Positions 15,878-24,500 of a stretch of DNA of 59,611 nucleotides are shown one piece after another. The stretch is taken from assembly GCA_965151315.1 (NCBI GenBank), contig CBCTZG010000006.1, positions 1-59,611 of the forward strand, read 5' to 3'. Origin of the DNA: Avimonoglobus sp965151315. GTDB taxonomy: Bacteria; Bacillota; Clostridia; UBA1381. The notes beneath the pieces were generated by a model. It was not told the DNA's origin. It worked only from the letters and a program-made list of their open reading frames with translations, and searched no databases. The stretch's first letter is position 1. The number at the start of each line of letters is the position of its first letter. The position numbers were made by a program, and so were the translations under genes.

Positions 15878-16405
15878 TTAGTCAAATTGGACCTGGGGAA
15901 CCTGCTGGGCAGAATCCTGGGCCTGGAACATTTCCTGAGCTTCAAAGCCAAAAATATTCGCCAGAATATTGGATGGGAAGGAACGGACTTTCTTGTTCAG
16001 CGCCTGGACCGCTTCATTATAGTCCAGCCGGGCCGTATTTACCCGGTTTTCACTGCCTTCCAGCTCATCCTGCAGCGCTAGGAAATTTTCGCTGGCCTTT
16101 AGCTCGGGATAAGCCTCGCTGACAGCAAACAGACGGCCCAGGGCCTGGGTCAGCTCCCCGTCAGCCGCCAGACTGTCCGCTGGGGTCTGCGCGTTTATCA
16201 TTTTTGCCCGGGCAGCGTTGACCGCGTCAAACACCTCTGTTTCATGGGCAGCGTAGCCCTTTACGGTATTCACCGCATTTGGAATCAGATCCGCTCGGCG
16301 CTGCAGCTGGGACTGGATATTGGCGTAGGCGTTTTCCACCGCCAAATTCTTTGCCACCAACGCGTTATAGCCGCTGATGACCCAAATTACGCACAGCAGG
16401 ATCAC
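15878..16405 (-). CDS. lemA: LemA family protein (apparent N-terminal frameshift)
   Basis: The open frame begins at a GTG and gives 175 residues with LemA core blocks (LQRRADLIPNAVNTVKGYA, YPELKASENF, ENRVNTARLDYNEAV, FPSNILANIFGF). The true start is probably ATG 16445, which has AAAGGG upstream and a promoter at 16510-16482. From there the sequence reads MKKK and then leaves frame at an A8 tract (T8 at 16432-16439 on plus). With seven A's it would continue as MKKKTTILLAAGAVILLCV, the normal LemA membrane anchor. So this is either a sequencing slip, a real null or phase-variable allele, or slippage-rescued. It is co-transcribed with the TPM gene. Confidence 0.85.
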   Translation of the reverse strand: MILLCVIWVISGYNALVAKNLAVENAYANIQSQLQRRADLIPNAVNTVKGYAAHETEVFDAVNAARAKMINAQTPADSLAADGELTQALGRLFAVSEAYPELKASENFLALQDELEGSENRVNTARLDYNEAVQALNKKVRSFPSNILANIFGFEAQEMFQAQDSAQQVPQVQFD

Positions 16406-16481
16406 GGCGCCGGCTGCTAAAAGGATCGTAGTTTTTTTTCTTCATGGTCATATACCCTTTCCAAAATATATTTTCAGATTT

Positions 16482-16510
16482 ATTGTACCATGGATTGAGA
16501 AAAAAGACAA
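16482..16510 (-). promoter_or_regulatory. Promoter of lemA
   Basis: On the minus strand, TTGTCT (16510-16505) and TACAAT (16487-16482) have a 17-bp spacer. The ATG at 16445 is ~37 bases downstream, supporting that start rather than the GTG. Confidence 0.6.
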
Positions 16511-16542
16511 ATAAAATTTTTATAAACGGATATGAAAATATT

Positions 16543-16974
16543 TTACCGCGGCTTTGCCGCCAAAACCTTGCGGATTTGGAAAAAGGAGGATACAGCCATG
16601 ATCCCCAGGCCAATGGCAACCGCGGTATACAGCGCGTCCAGGCCGGTGCGGAGAAAGGCCAGGATGTCCCCATTGATGGCATAGTTCATCGTATAGTAAA
16701 GTTTGCCTCCCGGCAACAGGGGGAAGATGGCGGAAACCAGGAACAGGGTAGCCGGACATTTAAAAATCCGTGCCATGCCCTCTGCCCAGGCGGTAGCGGC
16801 GATACTGACAAAAAAGGTTAAAACGGCCTCCGTGATAATGGTCTGTTGGGCGGCCATGACCAGCAGCCAGGACAAAAGCCCGCCCAGTCCGGCAAAGATC
16901 AGTTTTTTCCCACGGATGTTGGAAAGCATGGCGATCCCGACGGTACCGACAAAAGCGGTGATAAGCTTCAGCAT
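16543..16974 (-). CDS. Threonine/serine exporter subunit, YjjB-like (ThrE C-terminal half)
   Basis: This 143-residue protein has about four membrane helices and motifs of the ThrE_2 family: GFLVSAIFPLLPG-like AIFPLLPGGKLYY at residues 83-95 and IRGKKLIFAGLGG near the N-terminus. It forms the second half of the split threonine/serine exporter. The ATG follows GAAGGGAG on the minus strand. It lies 36 bp after the ThrE (YjjP-like) gene. A short GCGGC-AAA-GCCGC hairpin overlaps its stop codon. Confidence 0.88.
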   Translation of the reverse strand: MLKLITAFVGTVGIAMLSNIRGKKLIFAGLGGLLSWLLVMAAQQTIITEAVLTFFVSIAATAWAEGMARIFKCPATLFLVSAIFPLLPGGKLYYTMNYAINGDILAFLRTGLDALYTAVAIGLGIMAVSSFFQIRKVLAAKPR

Positions 16975-17010
16975 AAAAACTCCCTTCTGCCCGGAATACT
17001 GGGCGGCAGC

Positions 17011-17766
17011 TTATAGAAAATGCCAGCCAAACCGGGCGGCAAAGGCAAACCCGGCGCTGACCGCTATGGCTAAAAGCCCGGCATCGATCAGACGCATCAG
17101 CCCGGAGACTAAATCCCCGCCCAGCATATCCCGGATTCCATTGGTAAAGGCCAGACCGGGAATGATCAGCATGATATTACCGATCATAATGGTATCCAGG
17201 TTCTGCCCCAGGCCGGTATTAACAGCCAGGACGGCCAGCAGGCCGCTGAAATAGGAAAATAGGATGCTGGAAAAAATAGTATTGATGCCGATTTGTGCGC
17301 AGAGCCGCAGCAGTGTCATGAGAAAGATTCCCAAAAAACCGCTGATCAGGGCGTCTGGAAGCGTACCGCCGAAAAACAGGGAAAAGGCGCCGGCGATGAC
17401 AAAATATAAGACGCTTTTGCAGGGGATGGAATAGGTCTTTCCGGTATGGATCAAACGAAGGGCAGCCTGCGCGTCAGCAAGCGGGGGCCGCTGCCGGCAA
17501 ATTGTCCGTACCAGGTCGTTTAGCCGGTCTAACCGGTCTAAATCTACGGCATGGCCGCTGATCCGGCGCATTTTTGTATAGGAGACGCCGTCCCTGCCAA
17601 CTACGGTCAGAATAATACAGGTGTTGACAACAAACGCGTCCGCCCGCACCGCGCCCATGGCCGTGGACATTCGAAGAAGGGCTTCTTCTGCCCGGTAGAC
17701 CTCGCCGCCGCACAGCAGGAGATCGGCGCCGATGTCCACAATTAGATTGAGTGCATACAGATCCAT
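17011..17766 (-). CDS. Threonine/serine exporter subunit, YjjP-like (ThrE N-terminal half)
   Basis: This 251-residue protein has the DUF1212/ThrE layout. The soluble N-terminal part contains LLLCGGEVYRAEEALLRM and the DAFVVNTCIILTV strand, and the C-terminal half has about five membrane helices with IMLIIPGLAFTNGIRDMLGGD. Together with the YjjB-like partner it exports threonine and serine. The start ATG follows GGGAAG. The two genes form an operon that diverges from ktrBA. No exporter regulator is adjacent. Confidence 0.9.
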   Translation of the reverse strand: MDLYALNLIVDIGADLLLCGGEVYRAEEALLRMSTAMGAVRADAFVVNTCIILTVVGRDGVSYTKMRRISGHAVDLDRLDRLNDLVRTICRQRPPLADAQAALRLIHTGKTYSIPCKSVLYFVIAGAFSLFFGGTLPDALISGFLGIFLMTLLRLCAQIGINTIFSSILFSYFSGLLAVLAVNTGLGQNLDTIMIGNIMLIIPGLAFTNGIRDMLGGDLVSGLMRLIDAGLLAIAVSAGFAFAARFGWHFL

Positions 17767-17872
17767 ACGCTTCCCGCCCTTTCATTTCCTGTGTATATTC
17801 TGCCCAGTATATGGACAGATTATGAAAAAAGAAACAGGGCAGGAAATTTTTAAAATTTTTTTGGAAAAGGCC

Positions 17873-17901
17873 TATACAATCCGGAATGTTCGTGGTATAA
17901 T
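17873..17901 (+). promoter_or_regulatory. Promoter of ktrBA
   Basis: TATAAT (17896-17901) lies 45 bp before the start codon. The -35 at the right distance is poor (TATACA, 17873-17878). Confidence 0.5.
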
Positions 17902-17945
17902 CAGGGACTATAGGGAGAGATAAATGATATGGAGAAAGTGATGGT

Positions 17946-19292
17946 ATGAAGACAAATCAGCTGTTTCTGCGCCTTACATATACACGAATCATCGCCCTGA
18001 GCTTTTTCGGGATCATTTTGGCTGGATCCGTACTGCTGACGCTGCCCGCCGCGGCCCGGAGCCTGACGGCAACACCGTATATTAACGCGCTGTATACAGC
18101 CGTATCTGCTACCTGTGTGACAGGGCTGGTAACCTATGATACGTTTACCCATTGGTCCGTATTCGGTCAGGTGGTGATCCTTTGCCTGATTCAAATCGGC
18201 GGCTTGGGATTCATGACGATCGTGACCATGCTGGCTATGATCCTGGGAAAAAATATTGGGCTTCATGAGCGGCGGCTTTTGATGGAGTCGGCAGGGACAT
18301 TGCAAATTGGCGGTGTTGTGCGGCTTTTGCGGCGGATCGCCGCCGGGACAATCCTATTTGAATCCATCGGCGCGATTCTGCTGGCCTTGCGGTTTTGCCC
18401 TAAGATGGGTCTTTTGGAAGGGATTTATAATGCTGTATTCCATTCCGTTTCCGCGTTTTGCAACGCGGGTTTTGACTTGATGGGCAAATACCAGCAATAT
18501 TCCTCCTTTACGCTGATGCGGGACGATGTGCTGGTCAACGTGACGCTGATGTTTTTGATCATTATGGGCGGCTTAGGGTTTATTGTGTGGAACGATATGT
18601 TTACCTGCCGGCACCATCTGCAAAAATACAGGCTCCATTCCAAGCTTGTGCTGTTTGTCACGGCAATGCTGATTTTTGGTGGGACAATCTTGTTTTTCCT
18701 GTTTGAGAATCACCACAGCCTGTCCGGTATGGGTATGGGCGAGAAGATAGTAGCGTCCCTATTTGGGGCTGTCACTCCGCGGACGGCTGGATTCAATACG
18801 GTTGATTTTCAGAATATGAGCGACAGCGGAGCGCTTCTGACTATGATATTGATGCTGATTGGCGGCAGCCCAGGGTCTACGGCCGGCGGTATCAAAACCA
18901 CTACGTTTGCGGTGCTGATTATCGGGACCTTCGCCTCAGCCCGGCAGGACCGGACCATCCATGTATGGAAGCGCCGGCTGGAGGAAGATGTGATCCTGCG
19001 GGCAAGCGCGGTGTTCATTGTATATGTGACGGGGATTTTGGTCAGCACTATGCTGATCTGCGCTATGCAGCCCCTGCCCCTGAAGGCGGTATTATTTGAG
19101 ACAATTTCCGCCGCCGGGACGGTGGGGCTTTCCGCTGGGGTTACCCAGGCGGCAAACCCGGTCGCAAAGGTTTTGCTGATGATTTTGATGTACGGCGGCC
19201 GTGTAGGGGGACTGTCCTTGGCTCTGGCTTTGGCGGAGCGGCGAACCCGGGTCCCTATAGACCGGCCTGTGGAGAAAATATTGATTGGTTAA
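17946..19292 (+). CDS. ktrB: TrkH/KtrB-type potassium channel subunit
   Basis: This 448-residue membrane protein shows four pore repeats with the glycine-centred selectivity filter: SATCVTGL, SAFCNAGF, TPRTAGFN and SAAGTVGLS. The length and the lack of long N-terminal helices fit the KtrB rather than the TrkH subgroup. The GSPGSTAGGIKTTT block marks the gating loop region. The protein conducts potassium (with sodium coupling in some relatives) across the cytoplasmic membrane. Its RCK regulator is encoded 15 bp downstream, so the pair forms one Ktr system. The start ATG is preceded by GGAG at a rather long 11-base distance. Confidence 0.93.
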   Translation: MKTNQLFLRLTYTRIIALSFFGIILAGSVLLTLPAAARSLTATPYINALYTAVSATCVTGLVTYDTFTHWSVFGQVVILCLIQIGGLGFMTIVTMLAMILGKNIGLHERRLLMESAGTLQIGGVVRLLRRIAAGTILFESIGAILLALRFCPKMGLLEGIYNAVFHSVSAFCNAGFDLMGKYQQYSSFTLMRDDVLVNVTLMFLIIMGGLGFIVWNDMFTCRHHLQKYRLHSKLVLFVTAMLIFGGTILFFLFENHHSLSGMGMGEKIVASLFGAVTPRTAGFNTVDFQNMSDSGALLTMILMLIGGSPGSTAGGIKTTTFAVLIIGTFASARQDRTIHVWKRRLEEDVILRASAVFIVYVTGILVSTMLICAMQPLPLKAVLFETISAAGTVGLSAGVTQAANPVAKVLLMILMYGGRVGGLSLALALAERRTRVPIDRPVEKILIG

Positions 19293-19307
19293 AAGGAGCG
19301 TATTCTA

Positions 19308-19955
19308 ATGAAATCTGTATTGGTGATCGGTATGGGCCGTGTAGGCCGGCATTTAGCCATGAAAATGATGGATCTTGGCAACGATGTGATGATCGTGGAC
19401 AAGGATGAGGAAATCATTGAGTCGTTAGCGCCCAATTTTACGGACGCGAATATTGGGGACTGCACCAATGAGGATGTGCTGCGGTCTTTGGGTGTCAGTG
19501 ATTTTGACATTTGCTTTGTGACCATCGGGGAAAATTTTCAGTCCTCCCTGGAGGTGACCTCGCTTTTGAAGGAGCTGGGCGCCAAGCGGGTTGTTTCTAA
19601 GGCCAGCCGGGATATCCAAGCAAAATTCCTGCTGCGCAACGGGGCGGATGATGTATTTTATCCGGAACGGGAGATCGCGGAGCGGCTGGCTATCTGCTAT
19701 AATAAAGAAAATATTTTTAATTATGTGGAGCTCACCCATGATTATGGGATCTTTGAGATACCGGTCCGGCCTGGGTGGGTCGGCAAAAGTATCCAGGATA
19801 TCAACGTGCGGAAAAGGCACAATATCAGTGTATTGGCGGTCAAGCAGGGCGAGGCGGTTACGCCGATTCCTGGGCCGGACTATATATTCCAGGCGGAGGA
19901 TCATCTGGTGGTGATCGGGAAGCCGGATGATGTATTCCGTACTTGTTCTAAATAA
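19308..19955 (+). CDS. ktrA: KtrA/TrkA-type RCK regulatory subunit
   Basis: This 215-residue cytoplasmic protein has an RCK_N Rossmann domain (VLVIGMGRVGRHLA with GxGxxG at residues 8-13, acidic IVDKD ending strand 2, IGDCTNEDVL) and an RCK_C domain (about 135-215). It binds nucleotides such as ATP/ADP or NAD(H) and gates the KtrB pore as a ring. AAGGAG precedes the ATG. The gene ends just before the cobalamin riboswitch, and the riboswitch promoter may overlap its stop. Confidence 0.93.
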   Translation: MKSVLVIGMGRVGRHLAMKMMDLGNDVMIVDKDEEIIESLAPNFTDANIGDCTNEDVLRSLGVSDFDICFVTIGENFQSSLEVTSLLKELGAKRVVSKASRDIQAKFLLRNGADDVFYPEREIAERLAICYNKENIFNYVELTHDYGIFEIPVRPGWVGKSIQDINVRKRHNISVLAVKQGEAVTPIPGPDYIFQAEDHLVVIGKPDDVFRTCSK

Positions 19956-19971
19956 ATGAAAACTGTATAGG
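19943..19971 (+). promoter_or_regulatory. Possible promoter for the cobalamin leader
   Basis: TTGTTC (19943-19948) and TATAGG (19966-19971) have a 17-bp spacer and overlap the ktrA stop. It is the best candidate before the riboswitch but departs from consensus. Confidence 0.4.
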
Positions 19972-19977
19972 ACGTTT

Positions 19978-20185
19978 TGCGTTCCGGCGGGCCAGGCTCC
20001 TGGCCGCGCCGGCTAAGATGGAAGACCGGTGCGAAACCGGCGCGGTGCCGCCACTGTGAAAACGGAGGCCCGGTCCTATGGCTGGAAAACAGCCGCCACT
20101 GGCAGTTCGCCGGGAAGGCATGGATCGGGGCTGATGATGTTTAAGCCAGGAGACATGCGCAAAACGGCGGAAAACCTGCGGTACA
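19978..20185 (+). promoter_or_regulatory. Cobalamin (B12) riboswitch
   Basis: The core elements appear in order: GGAAGACCGGTGCGAAACCGG (about 20020-20040), GCCGCCACTGTGA (20047-20059) and the B12 box AAGCCAGGAGACATGCG (20143-20159). Accessory hairpins such as GGCCAG-GCTC-CTGGCC flank them. A terminator hairpin lies ~80 bases downstream, so adenosylcobalamin or a related corrinoid should switch off readthrough into the two secreted-protein genes that follow. Exact ends of the aptamer are approximate. Confidence 0.92.
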
Positions 20186-20241
20186 CAGGCTGTTTCCGAA
20201 ATTTGGCAAAGCAATCCTTTGCCTGTTCTTAGCGCGCGAAA

Positions 20242-20275
20242 AACGGCTGCGGCAATTGCCCGGCCGTTCTTTTTA
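20242..20275 (+). terminator. Riboswitch expression-platform terminator
   Basis: AACGGC / GCCGTT encloses GGC-AATT-GCC and is followed by CTTTTT, 63 bp before the next start codon. Its position between aptamer and gene indicates transcriptional attenuation. Confidence 0.75.
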
Positions 20276-20337
20276 TGGAAAAAAATAGCCTAAATGGCTT
20301 TTAAATAAATTAATGTTATATTTGAGGAGGAATGCAG

Positions 20338-21582
20338 ATGAAAAAAATTTGGATGGGTGTCCTGCTGGCAATCTGGATTGCGGGGGCGGCTCCCGCCTTG
20401 GCAGCGGGGCTGGAAGAAATTAATGGGGCATACCAAATCGGAAGTGCGGCGGATTTCCGAATGTTTGCTGACTTGGTGAATCAGGGGGCGTATACGGCAA
20501 ACGCCGTCCTGACGGCAGATATTGACCTGGCGGATCAGGCCTGGACGCCTATCGGCTCGAAGTATGCAGATAGTTACCAAGGTTTTTTTGACGGGCAGGG
20601 ATTTTCTGTTCGGGGGCTATCTGTTTCAGGAAAGACAAACCAAGGGTTGTTTGGATATGTTAGCACTGGAACAGTGAAAAATATTCGCGTATACGGCCGG
20701 ATAGAAGCCAGCGGAAACTACGCCGGCGGGATCGCGGCTGTGTTGAACGGCGGTTTAATTGAAAATTGCGCTAATTATGCGGAAATTACCGGCCAGGGCA
20801 GCACGGGATGCGTCGGCGGGATCGTGGGAGAACATGTCAAGGGAACGGTACGGCGCTGCTGTAATTTGGGGCAGATTACCGGGACGGGATGCACAGCGGG
20901 GATTTCCGGCCGGGTTAAACCGTCGGCGGGCACCGCACAGATTTCCAGCTGCTATAATGGTGGTACGATCTTGGGAAATATGAGCAATGTTGGCGGGATT
21001 GCCGGCTATGTAAAGGGCGCACAAACCAGTCTGAAGAACTGCTATAACTACGGCGCTGTCCAAAATACGGCGGGTGCTTTTACCGGCGGGGTCATCGGCA
21101 ATTTCTATTCCGGGGCCTGTGAAAATTGTTTTTACCTGGAAGGTACATGGGACTTTGGCCTGGGGGCGTATGCACCCGAAGATCAAACAGACGGCAGTAC
21201 GACACGGATGCCGGCGGCAGATATGCAATCGGCGGAATTTGCGGCACAGCTGGGCGGTGAATTTGTTCCGGATGCAGAAAAACAAAACGGTGGATTTCCG
21301 CTTTTAGCCTGGCAGTGCGAGTCCGGCAATGCCGTTGAGATCAGCTATGAACAGGGTACAATCCGCGTAAAAGCGCCGCAGGGAATGGAAGCGGCGGTTT
21401 ATGCAGCCGTAGTGCGAGGGAATACGGTGGTGGATGTATATAAAGCCCAGCTTGCTGGAACGGAAACAGAAATTGCGGACACGGTACTGCAATTGGAGCG
21501 GGCGGACACACTGCAAATATTTGTCTGGCATGCGGATATGAAGCCCGCTTGCCCGGCAGCGCGGTTTCGCTTGACAGAATAG
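20338..21582 (+). CDS. Secreted beta-helix (GLUG-repeat) protein under B12 control
   Basis: ATG 20338 is favoured over ATG 20332 because GAGGAGG lies eight bases before it. The 414-residue protein has a signal peptide ending at ALA-A. Residues about 25-290 are GLUG-type right-handed beta-helix repeats (FDGQGFSVRGLSV, NQGLFGYVSTGTVKNIRV, ENCANYAEITG, GGIVGEHVKGTVRRC, GGIAGYVKGA), a fold used by adhesins and surface-binding proteins. The C-terminal ~110 residues are a beta domain. No anchor is visible, so it may associate with the SLH-anchored protein encoded 9 bp downstream. Both genes sit behind the cobalamin riboswitch, which ties them to corrinoid supply. Confidence 0.82.
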   Translation: MKKIWMGVLLAIWIAGAAPALAAGLEEINGAYQIGSAADFRMFADLVNQGAYTANAVLTADIDLADQAWTPIGSKYADSYQGFFDGQGFSVRGLSVSGKTNQGLFGYVSTGTVKNIRVYGRIEASGNYAGGIAAVLNGGLIENCANYAEITGQGSTGCVGGIVGEHVKGTVRRCCNLGQITGTGCTAGISGRVKPSAGTAQISSCYNGGTILGNMSNVGGIAGYVKGAQTSLKNCYNYGAVQNTAGAFTGGVIGNFYSGACENCFYLEGTWDFGLGAYAPEDQTDGSTTRMPAADMQSAEFAAQLGGEFVPDAEKQNGGFPLLAWQCESGNAVEISYEQGTIRVKAPQGMEAAVYAAVVRGNTVVDVYKAQLAGTETEIADTVLQLERADTLQIFVWHADMKPACPAARFRLTE

Positions 21583-21591
21583 GAGGAAATT

Positions 21592-24500
21592 ATGAGAAGA
21601 TTACAAAAATGGATTTGGCTGCTTTGCGCGGCAGTGATGCTGGCGCAAAATCTGCCTGCCGCCGCAGCAGTAGAGCCGGCTGATTATTTAGCCGCGGCAG
21701 CAGAGGCGTTAGGAGCGTATTACCGCATAACACCGGTATACGGGCAGGATACCAATGTCTGCCGGATGCTGGAGGAGGATCTGGCGGCGGCTGGCTATGG
21801 GGCGATAGAAGCCGCTGTTCAGACTGTGGAGATCCGGCAGGATGGCGGCAATATTGCGGAAAACGGGGATATTACATACTTTTATGCGGATCCGGACAGC
21901 TTCCGTGGCTATTGGGGCGCTGCAGCCTATGTTACCTTTACGCTGACCTATCAGACTGCCAGCATGGCGTTCCGTCCTGCGTATACGGTGAATATCCCCT
22001 GGGATGAAGATCAGGTACGGGCATATATCGAGAAAAATGTAGGAGATGATTTGACTTTTGAGGCGATTCGGGGGGGAAATGAAGATCCTGGGTCGGTCCG
22101 GGAGAATCTAGTGCTGCCCCAGTACTGCAATGAGAACCGAAACGTACGGATCCGATGGGAATCCAGTGACCCGGCGGCAATCGCGATCCAATCGCCGGAA
22201 GGATCTGTGGACGAAGTCCTGTACGGGAACTATACGGGCCTGGTTCAGCCAGGGAAAAATCCAAAGACCGTGACCCTGACGGCAACACTTACGTTTAACC
22301 GGGCGGACATTGCCCTGACCAAAACCCTTACGCTGACCGTACCGCCCCTGGGCGGTTCCACGGAAGAGGAGGAAATGCAGACGATTTTGGCGGGCTATAC
22401 CTTGGACAGGATCCGGGATCTGTCTACCGGCGAATCCATCGGGGACGGCAGCAGGGTGACGGGCGATCTGGGCCTGCCCACGCCGGCGGAGATCGGGATC
22501 TATGACCGTCGGTATGACGTTTTGCTGTCGGTAGAAAATCCGGCGGATATTGCCTATATCAATGTACCGAATCTAAAGAACGCGGGCAGAGTCTATATTT
22601 TTCGGCCACTGCCGGAAGAAGGGGACAAGCGGGTTTCGTTTACCGTCACTCTGCAAAGCCGGCAGAATGGAAATCTGACCGCGTCCAAAACCTTTTCGGT
22701 TACCATATCCGCTTTGGATCAGCGGGAGCTGGAACAGGCGGCGGCAGATATGGAGACCGTAAAGAATCAGTTTTTTGATTTCATCCGGGGGAATAATACG
22801 GATCCGGCGAATATTACAGAAGATTTAAACAGCTTCTATGGCATTTACAAAGAGAACGGCGCGTTAACAGCAAAATCCTACAGTGAGCGGGGGACAAGCG
22901 GCATTTTGGCCGCAGTCATCAATCCAGAGCAGCCGGTGCCGGATGATCAGCGGTATTTTGCCACTAGCCATCCCCAGATCATCGCGGAGGAGAGCCTGCG
23001 GGTTACCCGTCCCCAGCAGGATACAGCGGTTACCATTTCGGCTTGCTTGTCCGATGAGCGGTACAGCCCGTATCTGGAGAATGATGGGTATCCCCTGCAA
23101 TACCCGTATGACTATTCAGCAAAATACGGCGGGAATCAACAGCTGCGGAGCCTGTACCGCCAGCCGGTGCAGGCAACGGTAACAGTAAAGGCGGCTCCGG
23201 CCGCCGGGGATATTGTAGTGACAGTCAATTGTCAGGGCGCTGTACCGATGGTACAGGGAACACGGATGGCCCAGGTGACGGTGCGGACAGAGGATCTAGA
23301 CGATAATGGGCAGCTGACGGTCCATGAGGCTTTAACGGCCTTGCATGCACAATATTGCCCGGCCGGGTATGAGACTGGCAGCCGTGGAGAAATTACCCGG
23401 CTATGGGGCGTAGACGAGGGAGAATTTATCCTTTACCGGAATCATGCGCTGGTCACAACACCGGCCCAGACCATTTTGGATGGCGATTATTTGGAAGTAT
23501 ATGCGGTATCTGCGGAGAAATCGGAGGGCAGATATTTACGGTTTGAGCAAGACCAGATACAGACAGAGGCCGGCGTGCCGTTTTCTATTGTGCTCATTGA
23601 CGGAAAAGGACAGGCCGTTCCCGGTATTCAGATTGGATATTTAGATGAACAAGGAGAGCTTATGCCGGTCCCTGGAGAAGTTACGGATGAGGCGGGCCAG
23701 GCGGTAATCCGTTGGGAAACAACGGGTACAGTGTACCTATCCATATTGTCGGAAGACAGTTTGGCACCCGTCTGCGCGGTACAGGTTGTGGATCAAATTT
23801 TGCCGGCGGAAACAATTACCGTGTCTCCAGGAACAGTGACCCTTGCCCCGGGAGAACAGGCTTTCCTGCAAGTTGAAATCTATCCCCAGGAAGCCGGCGG
23901 GCAGATTTTATACTGGAAGAGCAGCGATCCGAATGTGGCGGCGGTGAACCCCAAGGGGACCGTTTCTGCTGTGGGCGCGGGCAGCGCGCTGGTGACGGTC
24001 ACCAATGGACGGGGGCAGGAAGCCGGCTGTTTGGTTACGGTAGAACGCAAAAACGAAGGCAGCGGAGGCGGTGGAACGGAGACCTTTTCAGCGGCATTTA
24101 CGCTTAAAGCCGGCGACACGGTTTGGATCCCTAGGATGACGGTCAATGGTTTGAAACCAGGGGATACGGTATTTGACGTATTTCAGCAGGCGCTTAAAAA
24201 GAAAGGCTTCACCTATACTGCCCAAGGCGGATATGTCAGCGCTGTTACCAATGCCCAGGGCATAACGCTGGCCAGCTTTGACTATGGCGCCAATTCTGGC
24301 TGGATGTATATGGTCGATGGAGTCGTTTCTCCGGTTTATATGGAAGCGCATAGGCTCACTGGGGGAGAAGAGATCATATTTTTCTATACGGGAGATTATA
24401 CAGAGGAAGAGCAATGGAACGGGGGCGGTTTACCCAGCGGCGGAAAACAGAATGGAACCGTGCAGCCGCAGACACCGGATGCGGAACAAACGGAGAATAT

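Noticed and set aside
19978..20330. A 67-residue frame (20029-20232) inside the riboswitch
   Set aside because: The sequence is explained by the cobalamin aptamer and its platform; no ribosome site.
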